The notes below the pieces were generated by a model. That model made no database searches. It saw only the letters and a program-made list of their open reading frames with translations, and was not told where the DNA came from. The position numbers were made by a program, and so were the translations under genes. A stretch of DNA of 64,000 nt. Source: Heligmosomoides polygyrus polygyrus (lineage: Eukaryota > Nematoda > Chromadorea > Rhabditida > Heligmosomidae). Shown in pieces: positions 9,284 through 21,200 of the stretch. Position 1 is the stretch's first letter, and each line of letters opens with the position of its first letter. The stretch is taken from assembly GCA_947396885.1 (NCBI GenBank), contig OX377206.1, positions 52,125,631 to 52,189,630 on the forward strand. Reading direction: 5' to 3'.

Positions 9284-12200
9284 GTAAAAGCGAGCACCAC
9301 ATATCTCATGTGATGTTTCTCATGGTCAGGTTACTCTCTTGATTGTTTTCACGATTAGGTTCGATCCCTCTTGTCCAGTGTTCGTGTGTGTCGCTGTGTG
9401 TTCGTGATGTGTCGCAACTGCGCATTTCTCCACGTTCGAATTTGGCGTGCATACATTTTCACTCGAAGTCATAGGCAAGTTATGGGGCGTCGCTTCTTTC
9501 GCCTGAACAGGTTCCGCTTTTCCGAGATGAGTCATTTTGCTTCAAGAGGGACGGTTTGGTGGAAGTGCTTCCTTTAACAAACACTGTCTATGGATTACTC
9601 CTGCTATGTATGTGATCATTCACTCCCTGTCAGACATTCTTGAATACTCCCCAGGGCATTAACAATATTATGTGCGCTACATTTATTTACTTATCCAAAG
9701 TGTGGGTAACATCTGCATGAACAAGGCAATGGAAGGGAAATTTTTGAAATAAAATATATCCTCATGACGGAGCATCGCGCAACTATCAGAAGGCATCAGA
9801 ATTTGCGACAAAAGAAAAGATTTAAGCAAACAAAACAGGCATAATCACACTCTAGAGATTAGCAATTTCGTGAACAAAAACGTCGGCATACCTTGGAGGC
9901 TTTTGTTTTGTGGAGGTATTAAGTTGAACTCCCGCAGAAGAACGTTGGTGTGGTTGTGGTCCTCGTACCGGTACATGCAGTCGAGGTGTATCCTTCTTTA
10001 TTCTTATCGACCGACCTCAGTTTTTGAGGAATCTATGAATACTCTTCTTATGAGAAATTTTAAGAGCTTTACATTGAAAAAACTTTTCTTCTGCATCTTA
10101 TTCCTAAAATCCCTTCGGTAGCTTTTCTATACACAATTCGGAATCAGAAAGTAGCCTACGCCGAGACATTTCATAAATACGTGTGAGATTACTTTGTACG
10201 CTTTCCTACGTACCGATGCCTTTCCATTTATTAGACTGTTGTTTCGAATTCAACTTTGGGTCTCAGATATGTTTTATATCCACACAAAGTGGACCTGGAA
10301 TTTTACTATTCAGAATTTTGAAAACCTTATACGTGCGAAAGTTTGCTGTTTGCTGTTTTTGCGAAAGAATTGGTCATCACCATTTTCATTAACGTTTGTC
10401 TCGCTTGGTGGCGCTGTTCGCTCTTCTGGCGTGGTGACGCCATTTTTCTCCTGATCAAAGGCCTATGTTATACTTCGGCGACGTCATTGGGGACAGCGGC
10501 GACGGCAGGGGTGCAGCGGGTGACTTGTAGCATTTTCAAGTTCATCGTTTTGCAACCCGTTTGTGGATAGAAACGCTAGGTGATCCGACCATTTCTCGCT
10601 TAGTAGTACTAGGACTAAACACCGTAGTACCAGTATACTCTAGCATAGGCCTCACATAGATTGTGTGCGCAATATGTATACTACAATGTTCGTTCTTAAA
10701 GATCCGATAGAAATCAAGCATTTCACATATTTTGATCAGACTTCTTGGAGGCAAATTCGAATATGTGGTGGTCTTCCGCAGTCAATTTATAGACGACATT
10801 GGTTGTTGCTACTTGCACTATTTTGCCAAATATATTTGAACCAGACGTTTAGCGGCCTAGCGGCCACCAAACGGCGACTTTTACTATATAGATTAGTGTA
10901 ACGGGATATGGTAGGGCAGAATCTTCACTGCTGGTATGAAGCCGATCCACCCTCTATCGCACGCACGCTATTCACTCTCTGAAGTGCCCGTTCTCTACGT
11001 GGCGAGAAACAGATCCTGGGAGCCCCAATTCGAAGTGCTTGATCTGCAGAAACACAATTAAAATTAATGGGTATTGGTTGTTACTCCAGTTGGACGTCTG
11101 CGACACGTCGTCTGAATCCCTACGCACGTTGGACGATATTGACGACAAAATACTGCTCCCCTTCCACCCTTCCCCCCCCCCCCCTAATGGTCTCCCTTTA
11201 CTGATCCCCTCTTCACAGGTCCCCTTACTGGGAATCACTACGGACGTTGAACGGCGTCTAGGACACGTCTTCTGAATCCCTACACTCCGCACTTGGTCCC
11301 CATTCATATCCTGACACGTTGCCTGCTCAGTATATCGTCAACCTGGACGATCCGCCGCCTACGTTGTCAGTTCGGCAGCAATCGCCCAACGTTAAGCTCA
11401 AAAAAGCCCGGCTGGCATACGCGGCACTATTGTTGGCATTTCTTGGCTTCACCCCCCCCCCCCCCGTGACGGACACGTGACACCACGGGGGAGGTGCTAC
11501 AACATAAAATAAGGTTCGTATGAAGAATAATGTGGCGAAACGAACCTTCTTAGGTATTTTTGTTTTCAATTTTAATATTTCTAATATTTAATATTATTGG
11601 CCGATTATATATAGTAGGATTATATTGGGGCATAGAGCAATGTAGGTGCATACTAGTTATCGTTAGAGTGCAATCAGAGAAGGCGCCAGCTGTCGCGTAC
11701 CCTCCTCTCCCTATTTCCAAGCGTTTGGTTCGGGTCCCACCCAAGCCAACTAAAATATAAAAAATCGATCCCTACGCGGCCGCTGATCTGGTACCAGACT
11801 CGTCTGGGGAGGGCAAAACACTGGCTTTTCATCGGTTGTCCACCGCCAGTCGTTGAGAAAAGCCAAATACGGTTCAAATTACCTCGACAACCTTTCATGG
11901 AAGTATGACATCATTCCTCTCAACATTCACCTGTTGCAATGATGTTTTTCTGCCATCAAAACTCATTTAGAGCATTCCCGCCCGGTCAGAGGGAGGTGTG
12001 GGTTCGAGTCCCGCCTGACACTAGAAGTTTTGATCGCAACAAAACATCGTTGTAACAGCTCACATCCTCGGTACCAGCCAATTTAGGCTTAAAGAAACTG
12101 ATTTGCAACAGAACATCGTTGTAACAGCTAACATCTTCGATATCAGCTACCTGATGCTCAAAGTAACTGACGTGAACCAACATTTATCCTATAGTGTTAT

Positions 12201-15200
12201 CAATTTTTATCTTCCTGCCATAACTTTTTCTGACTTTTATTAGAAATGAAATAAAACGATCGCTATCGCCGGTAGAATTCAGAGTGCTATAAATCAAATC
12301 CTGCTGACATAAAAAAGAGCATAGTAGATGGGAATTTCTCACTGCTAGACACCAAACGCTATGCCAGAAAGGGTTTGGTGCGTTTTCTGCCACCCTTTGA
12401 CGACACTGGTGATCGTCGCCGACGGAAATATGGCCCCTGTGGAGCACTCGGCGCCTTGCCGGCGACGCTGTGTTGCTCGGGTTGCTACGCACTGCGTGGC
12501 ACCCGCTCAACACTGTCGCCGAAGTATAACATAGGCCGAATGCTTGATCGAGATGGACACCAGCTACCTTTAAGCCCATGTGCAACGTATCTAGCCAACG
12601 TTGCTTCGAGCGTCCTCGGGGCCCTTTTCCAGGAACGTCGAGATTCCGGCCAATTTCACAAACGGTGTCTTCTTTAGCGCGAATGGCGTGGCCGTACCAT
12701 CGTAGACGGCGGCGACATTGAACCTTTGTCGTGTAGTGTCGGTTCGAATGCCTTTTGATTTTTGACTTTTGCTCAGGTATTGTCTTGTCGCAGAGCACTG
12801 CAGTCAACGAGCGCCCTTTGAACCAGGCTGCACTCACGCGCGCATTCACCATCAACTTTAGACTGCCATCGGTAGCGACTGTTGACCCAAGATGCTTGTG
12901 AGAGCTTGGTACCGGTGTGAGAGCTTGGTATCTTAGTAGATCCGTGCTCATTTACATCGTTTTCCGTCGTTAAGTAATCCGTATTCTTGACGTTTAGCTT
13001 GAGTCCGAACAATGCCAAGCGAACGCACCTTGCCTGTGTTTGTCGCTCGAGTTCGGCTTTCTCCTCACATGCAAGCATGACGTCGTCAGCATACAGCAGC
13101 GTCCAAGGTGCCGCTGTTTGGAGATCTCTTGAGATTCCACAACTAAGAAGAGCAGTGGAAATAACGCAGATCCTTGCTGCACCCCTACAGAGAATGGAAA
13201 CTCCATAGAGGTGCCGCTGGACGACATTCGCACACGTCCGTCGACACTTCGCTCAAGGATTTTCACGATGTGTGGAAGTAGGCAACTCGGACGGTAGCTA
13301 GCGCACTCCACAGTTCTGTCCTTATTCTTCCAGATAGAAATGGTAGTAATTTGCTGCTGACTGCCGATTTCTCAGGAACCTCCTTCTCAGCAACAGCCTG
13401 ATTGAAAAAACTTTGTCATCCAGTCGGCAGGATATCGGGACCAGTGACTTTGCAGAACTTCACATTTCTCAAGACTATTTCAGTTTCGTTACAGGGAGCA
13501 TATACAGGAGATGCAAAAGAAACAATAGGATGTTCCAATTCTACATTCGAAATTTTGTCGAAGTAGTCGTGCTATCGCTTCACACTCCTCTTACAATCCA
13601 TCGAAAGATGAGCATTCTCGTCGTTAACGCCAAAGAACTTCTCGATGTCTACTGCATGGCGATAGTGAGCTTTGGCGAGTGGGTCAAGATAACGCTCACC
13701 ATCACGCGTCCCCTGTTATTCGCTCACATCGGCGTAGTCTGCGGCTTTAGCAGCGGCCACTGCCTTCTTTGACGCGAGATACGTGATACGGCCGTTACTT
13801 CTCTCAGATCCTTTCTCTGACGTCGTCAGTCCACAGTCATTTCTGCTTGTCCATGCTTCGTCGTGACGAATTCGAAGCGTGCAGGCTGAGTTATCGCTTT
13901 GGTAGCATCTCTCGAGGCTTCATCGACAGTACTTACCGTTGGCAACGGAATGCGAGAAGTAACAGCTGCTTCCTTCTCCTTCAATCGCCACCATTTGATT
14001 CTAGCCGCCCCGCATAGCTCAACATGCTTCTACCTCGGCGGTGTGATCTTCAGCGAGAATCAAGGGATGGTATTTCGTGACAACCGTCTCATACGGCACG
14101 GTCTTCCCGTCTGTGCAAGGCCTTGGTCGCGACGCCCAACAAGGACATAGTCAACGTGTTTTTGGCGTTTCCGCTATAAAACGCGATGATCGGCTCGCAA
14201 AAGTAAGCAGTTTCCTGATGCATTACTTGGAGGAACGGACATCACCGTTTAACCAAAGAGTTGTATTGCGCTCATTCTGGTTTCTTTTTTATTTGAAAAC
14301 CCTATCCCCTCAACCACTTTATTTAGGACCCTGTCCAATCAACCACTTTAATTGGAACGTTTTACATTTTTAAACAGGAATACTGATTTTTCTCCCCAAT
14401 ACTAGGCAACAGGGCTTTCCAGCAGCAAGTAAATAGTAATTTTCGGACATCAATCCAACTGGCCACGTAGTCAACTGCACTTGAAAGCGGTTAGAGTCCT
14501 GGTCTCCTTTTCTTACATTGTAAAACCTCAGGTCATCAGCGAACATTTTACATGCAGCTCCAAGTTTTAAGCCTGCATCTGGAGGTTCATAAGTACAAAT
14601 AATAAAAAGTATGAGAAGAGAACTCCACCTTATGGAGCAGCAGTGCAGACGCTGTAGATATAGGAGAGCGCTCCCTCTGAACCTTCATCTGATACGTTCT
14701 ACATTTGAGGAAACTGGATGCCCACTTATGTAAGCATATAAGTGGCATATAAGTGGACATATGTAACTTATGTCTGTTGGAGCAAGAACTCCAAGGACCA
14801 CGCAATGGAACAGATCGCCGACGTCCTCGCCCTCATGCAGCAGCAGTTGCAGCTTCTCCAGCAGCAGAAGAAGGATACAGGCGACAACTTCATGCGGATG
14901 CTGGAAATGATCGAAGCCCGATCTGACCGACCATCGCTCATCTTCGTCAAGGACAAACACACTATCTTTGATTCGCTCTTTCGACGTATCGAGAAGTTCA
15001 CCTACGACGCGGACAACGGCAGAACGTTTGACGGCTAGTACAAACGATTCAAGGACGTCTTCGACAACGACTGTGGCAATCTCGGCTGCAAAGAGAAGAC
15101 GCGCCTACTTGTCAGCCGCCTGGACGACGGCTGCCATCAGCTGTTCTGCGGGTCGATATCGCCAATGCTGCCGTCCGATCTAACATGGGACGAGGCCATC

Positions 15201-18200
15201 GCCACACTGGAGCGCCTATTTGGATCGGCCAAGACGCTGCTTCGACGCCGTTCCGAATGCTTCACGATCCAGTACGAGCGCTAGGACTTCAACGCCTATG
15301 AAACGCTCGTGAGGACGTTCTGCACCGAGGCGAAGCTCCACTGCATCGACTTCGACGGTCTTCAGCGCCTCGTATACGTCGCCGGATTTCGAGGAGCTCA
15401 ATTCGCCGACTACAAAACGCGTCTGTTGAGAAAGCTGGAAAAAGCCGAAAAGCTTTCGATCAAGGATCTCACAGCCGAATGCCAAGCTCATCAAGTCCTA
15501 CAAAAAGGACGCGAGGATGCTCGAAAATGTGGCAATGGTGACTTAAACGGTCAGCTACGTGGCCAAAAAGAAGAAGCCCGGATCCAAACAACGTGACTGG
15601 AAGGCGAATGGAGACAACCGTGTGCCTCAAGCGCCAAGGCAGTCGTCACATTCCAGATCCAGAAATCACAGGAGCCAGAAGCTATCAGAGAAAGAGCATC
15701 ATAGATGCTCTACGCAAGGACCTCCAACCGCACCTCGAAGTCGTAGTAAGCGGACGACCGCTCTCCCTTTTACTCGATACGGGCGCCATGATCACGATGA
15801 TTTTGAGGTCAAGCTGGAGACGACTCGGAAAGCCGCAGCTACAAGATAGTGACACCATCATCAGCACTGCCAACGGAAGCCAAATATTTAGCGATGGACG
15901 GTTCGAAGCCGACTTTATGCTGAGAAAATCCGATGGTCGTCAGCACAGCGGACGTGGCTTCTGCAATATCAACGAAAGGCTCGAGGTTTTTGGATGGGAA
16001 TGGATCCAGAGTATGCCAGATCTCCTTGATCCACTGAAGCAGTAAATAAGCGGTATCACTGTTCTCTCCGATCCAGCAGCCGCTCACAGAGCAGAGATAG
16101 TTGCCAAGTTGAAGGCCAGCCACTCCGCCGTTTTCAATGTGGGACTCGGTCGATGTGTAACGACGAAGGCGACTCTTCAACTCAAACCGGATTCACCAAG
16201 AAACGCTCCGTGCCATATGCTTACGTCGCCATCCTGGATGCAGAGATAGATTGACTACTGAAAGTGGAAGTACTCTTTCCTGTCGACTACTCCGCGTGGG
16301 CAGCACCGATCGTCGTCATCAAGAAAGCTGATGGAATTCTTCGTCTCTGCGCCGATTTTTCAACGGGGTTGAACGACGCGCCGATGTTGCACAAGCACCC
16401 GCTGCTTACACCAGACGACGTCTTCACAAAGCTCAACGGCGGCACTACATTCACGCAAATTGATCTCGCAGACGCCTGCCTTCAGATTGAACTTGACGAC
16501 TTTGCGAAGAAACTCCTGACGATCAACACCAACTGAGGATTACGGCGTCATAAATCGCCTACCATTTGGAGTCAAATCTGCGCCAGTCATCTTCCAACAA
16601 ATTATGGACTCCATGATTTGTTGACTCTGTGGCTGCGCTGCTTATCTCGACGACGTCATCGTCACCGGCCGCACAATCGAGGAGCACGTCGCCAATTTGG
16701 AAGCCCTGTTCAAAAGGATATCCGATTATAGCTTCCGCGTCCGAATCGAAAAGTGCAACCTCCCCATGCCACAACTTCGATACCTTGGCAACATCATCGA
16801 TGCAACCGGACGCCGACCCGATCCTTCTGAGATCGATGTTATTCGGAGGATGCCGCATCCCAATAACATTGGACAACTGCGTTCTTTCCTAGGGATGCTC
16901 AACTGTTATGGTCACCTCGTCAACGAGATGCCCCAATTGCGTGCACCATTGGCTCTACTGAAGAAGCAAGGACGCCTGTTTCACATGGTCTGCTGAGTGT
17001 GAATAAGCTTTCCAACGAGCCAAGGGAGTACTTGCGTCAGATCTGCTGCTGACCCACTACGATCCCTCCAAAGAGATTGTCATCGCGGCCGATGCATCGG
17101 AGTATGATATTGGAGCAGTCATCAGTCACCTCTTTTCGGACGAAGTGGAGAAGGCAATTCAACAGGCCTGCCGCTCTCTAACAGCTACCGAAAAGAACTA
17201 CGGTTCCGGGTGGAAGGAAGCTCTCGCCATCACCTTCGCCGTCCGGTAATTTCATCGCTACATCTACGGACGCCACTTCAAGCTGTTGACGGACCACTAG
17301 CCTCTACTCGCCATATTTGAAAAGAAGAAAGGAGTGCTCGTTTACACGGCGAATTGACTACAAAGCTGGGCTCTTTTGCTGAAGAATTACGACTTCACAA
17401 TTGAGTACTCCAGCACATCCAACTTCGGCCAAGCAGATGCCTTATCACCCCTCATCGCTGAGCAATCGACACCTGAAGAGGACATGGTTATCGCGCCAAT
17501 CAAAATGGACGTTGCCGCAATCTTCACCGCAACGGCGTCGAATCTCCCAGTCGACGCTAAAAGGATTGCTGAAGAAACCAGCAAGGATTCACAGCTGAAA
17601 CATGTTCTCGAATTCATCAAATCAGGAGTATGGCCGAAGAAACAGCAAAATGTTACCAGTCGATTCGCCTCTATTCGCGGATCACTTACGACACAGGAAG
17701 GATGTGTGTTCGTAGGAGACCGAATCGTCATTCCTGAGCGCCTAAGCACTACCGTTCTGTAGCAGCTCCATGAGGGACACCCAGGAAGGACAGGAATGAA
17801 GTTGTTTGATGTACGTCTTCTGGCCGAACATCAACAAGGACATAGAAACCTGTGTTCGTAAATTTACTCGCTGTCAGGAAGCTGCAAAAAAGCCGGTAAA
17901 AACTACACTCTGCGAGGAGACGAGGTAGCCCTGAAGCAAGTCAAGGGACATAGGACGGGGCTTCAAGGCCGTTCTATGTGGGAGTCCCAGGACCACAAGC
18001 GGTGTCGGAATAATCGTCTCTGAACGTAAGATATTCCATGTGCGACTGTCCTTGAATCTCGGCATGTCTTAAAACAGTATGGCAGGTAGTCGTCGAGCTG
18101 TCGTGCCAAGATTGATATCGAACGTTTATTCGGCTTACGTTTCGGCGTAACCGCCTTCTTCAGAGCCTGGAAAAGACAAGGGGAGTTAGAGAAATTACCC

Positions 18201-21200
18201 GTCCAAGAGTCATTTCAAGTTTCAGCCATCTCAAAAGCTAATGGGAGAAAGAGACGAACCACGAGGGAGACAGCCCAACTGACCTTATGTAAACAGCCGA
18301 AGGCTGTGGAGTCACCCTTCAGATGGAGATAAATGTGGGTGAATGAGGTCCTCCCTTCGGGTCAGCCCCTCAGCGACCTTCCGGCTGGCGCCCCCCGGGG
18401 GTCAAGCCCACAGAGGTCGGCAAATGGAGCCAACTCCTGGGTTATGGCCACCCGTTCCTCCTTCCTATTGATTGCGGGGTTCTTGAACGCAATCCACAGC
18501 GCCTCCAAGGCCTTGCGCGCTGCGATGTCGACCTCGCGAGCCAGGATCGTCACCGCCACTCCAACCACTGCGCCACTATGACTTCGCAGCCTGTGCTCCC
18601 CCAAGGGTGTGGCGACTTTGCACCTGTTGAGCCCATCCACATGCTCCTTCACCCTTACCCAAAGTGGTCTGCCCGTCTCACCAACGTATTCCTCCTTGCA
18701 TTCAATGCAAGTTATGAGGTATACTGTTCCTGAAACCCTACAGTCGCCTTCCCTGCCGAATGGGCAGACCACGCAGGAGGGCGTTTCACAAGCGCAGTCA
18801 TAAAGACGGTTCCTCACCAGTTGCGCCTTGAGGTTAGCCGGAGGCACCTCAACGACCCTAACGATGTCACCCAGGTCAGCCTTACGAACGCATTCCCGTA
18901 CTTGAGCACTGAGAGCGTCCGAGATAAAAGGTACCGTGAAGGCGATTTGACCACGCAATTCTGCCCTTTGTATTCGTGCTGGTGCCCGTGGTTGACGGCC
19001 TTTGGGCATGTTGTGGGCAACATACCCGTTGGATAGGGCAATGCGAGATGCTATCTCCCTAGATGAGGACTTGAACTTGCTATTCGAGGACACCAGAGCA
19101 GCTGTTTGGAACATATTCCGGACAATGGCCCTCTTAGTACTATCTGGGTGTGCGGAACGATAGTGTACAATGATGTTCTTGTTGCTGGGCTTCCGGTACC
19201 ACCTAGTTTGGAAGGTGTTCCTAGAGAGACGAATTTCCACGTTGAGGAACGGCAACCAGTGACTTGTCGGTTTCTCCCTTGTGAGCTTAATATGCTCAGC
19301 CTGATGGTTAAGCAACTCGAAGCAGGCATCCATTTCGCTCTGCGTGGGACATACGATGAAACAGTCATCTATATACCGACAATACAGCAAAGGTCTGCGT
19401 TCCATTACGGGTCTCTCTATTTTTGACATGTACGCTATAGCTAGCACCGGAGCCAAGCGTTGACCCATAGCTAGGCCTCTAACCTGCCTGTAGTACTGTT
19501 TGGACCACTTAAATATGTTGCACTGAAGGCACTCATCTATGAGCACCATTATTTGGGCAATGTTGAGTCCAAAAAGGGCCAGATGGACCTCATGCTCAAC
19601 AAGGATCTCGTGTACCGCTTGCATGGCATCGCCTTTGGAGACATTTGTGTACAACGACGTGACGTCAAACGACTCCATCACGCAGGTGTCTTCTACATTA
19701 GTCTCCCGGAGCTTATCCAAAAGGGCGCTGGTGTTAGGAAGGTGAGCTGGAATGAACCGTAGTAGCTGCGTAAGAACCAAGTTCAGCAGCCAAGATATAC
19801 GGTCTGCAGGACCACCAATGCCACTTATGATAGGCCTCACCTTATACAGCGAAGGGTCGCTAAGGGCACCACCTGGTGGCAACTTATGGGTCTTGATAAG
19901 AACATACAAGACCGGGCAGACGGGATGCTCACACTTCAGCCGCGCTGTAATGCTTCTAGGGAGGTTTGCTGACTTTGCAACCTCAACCCACTTTCGGTTT
20001 AGACGGCGGAACTGTTTACTAAATTCTTCAGGAGTGGACTGACAGTAGACGGTGCTGTCCTGGAGGTGGAGTATGGTAATACTCCTATCAAGTTCTTGTG
20101 GTAGCACCACAAACTCGCCTCCCTTATCACTAACGCCCACTTTAATTGCTCCTGAAGCCGTCAAGTTCCGGATCTCCCTCAGACCTCTACGCTGATCAGC
20201 TGTGAGATTTGGAGTCATCCGCCCTGCCATGTTTCTCTGCAGAACTGTGAGCAAGGAGGTGGCCAATATGCGGAACTTCTTATCGATCGCCCAGTTTGGC
20301 TCCTGCNNNNNNNNNNNNNNNNNNNNNNNNNNNNNNNNNNNNNNNNNNNNNNNNNNNNNNNNNNNNNNNNNNNNNNNNNNNNNNNNNNNNNNNNNNNNNN
20401 NNNNNNNNNNNNNNNNNNNNNNNNNNNNNNNNNNNNNNNNNNNNNNNNNNNNNNNNNNNNNNNNNNNNNNNNNNNNNNNNNNNNNNNNNNNNNNNNNNNN
20501 NNNNNNGTCGGTATATAGATGACTGTTTCATCGTATGTCCCACGCAGAGCGAAATGGATGCCTGCTTCGAGTTGCTTAACCATCAGGCTGAGCATATTAA
20601 GCTCACAAGGGAGAAACCGACAAGTCACTGGTTGCCGTTCCTCAACGTGGAAATTCGTCTCTCTAGGAACACCTTCCAAACTAGGTGGTACCGGAAGCCC
20701 AGCAACAAGAACATCATTGTACACTATCGTTCCGCACACCCAGATAGTACTAAGAGGGCCATTGTCCGGAATATGTTCCAAACAGCTGCTCTGGTGTCCT
20801 CGAATAGCGAGTTCAAGTCCTCATCTAGGGAGATGGCATCTCGCATTGCCCTATCCAACGGGTATGTTGCCCACAACATGCCCAAAGGCCGTCAACCACG
20901 GGCACCAGCACGAATACAAAGGGCAGAATTGCGTGGTCAAATCGCCTTCACGGTACCTTTTATCTCGGACGCTCTCTTGCTCAAGTACGGGAATGCGTTC
21001 GTAAGGCTGACCTGGGTGACATCGTTAGGGTCGTTGAGGTGCCTCCGGCTAACCTCAAGGCGCAACTGGTGAGGAACCGTCTTTATGACTGCGCTTGTGA
21101 AACGCCCTCCTGCGTGGTCTGCCCATTCGGCAGGGAAGGCGACTGTAGGGTTTCAGGAACAGTATACCTCATAACTTGCATTGAATGCAAGGAGGAATAC

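Larger units (their letters stand above)
10460..12537. mobile_element. Inverted-repeat insertion (GGCCTATGTTATAC ends), composite
   Basis: GGCCTATGTTATACTTCGG at 10460 is mirrored exactly at the right end (to 12537); the identical tips are 23 bases long. The flanks AAA and GAA look like a decayed three-base duplication inside the RTE relic. The tips resemble the MITE at 54658-55015 (GGCCTATGTCATAC). The 2.08-kb interior contains a CR1 fragment, a minisatellite block, a SINE and a B-box-like repeat, so later insertions have enlarged an originally smaller element. No transposase was found. Confidence 0.7.
10375..14190 (-). pseudogene. RTE-clade LINE relic, split by a 2.1-kb insertion
   Basis: On the - strand 14190-12538 carries decayed RTE ORF sequence. 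It runs from the end of the endonuclease (about 14150-14050, VDYVLV-like and VPYET-like remains), through the reverse transcriptase with LLYADD at about 13098-13080, to the C-terminal region. It resumes at 10459-10375 with the 3' end, matching 59505-59590 of the intact copy. In the intact copy the two parts meet at GATCAAATGCTTGATC. Here GATCAAA and GAATGCTTGATC are separated by the insertion 10460-12537. Many stops and frame shifts make it non-functional. Confidence 0.82.

Noticed and set aside
12000..12015. tRNA gene suggested by GGGTTCGAGTCCCGCC
   Set aside because: Only a B-box-like word; no acceptor stem, D arm or A-box upstream, and the following sequence is a dispersed repeat.
20202..20781. 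Open frames spanning the N gap
   Set aside because: They translate unknown bases and join two oppositely oriented Penelope copies.
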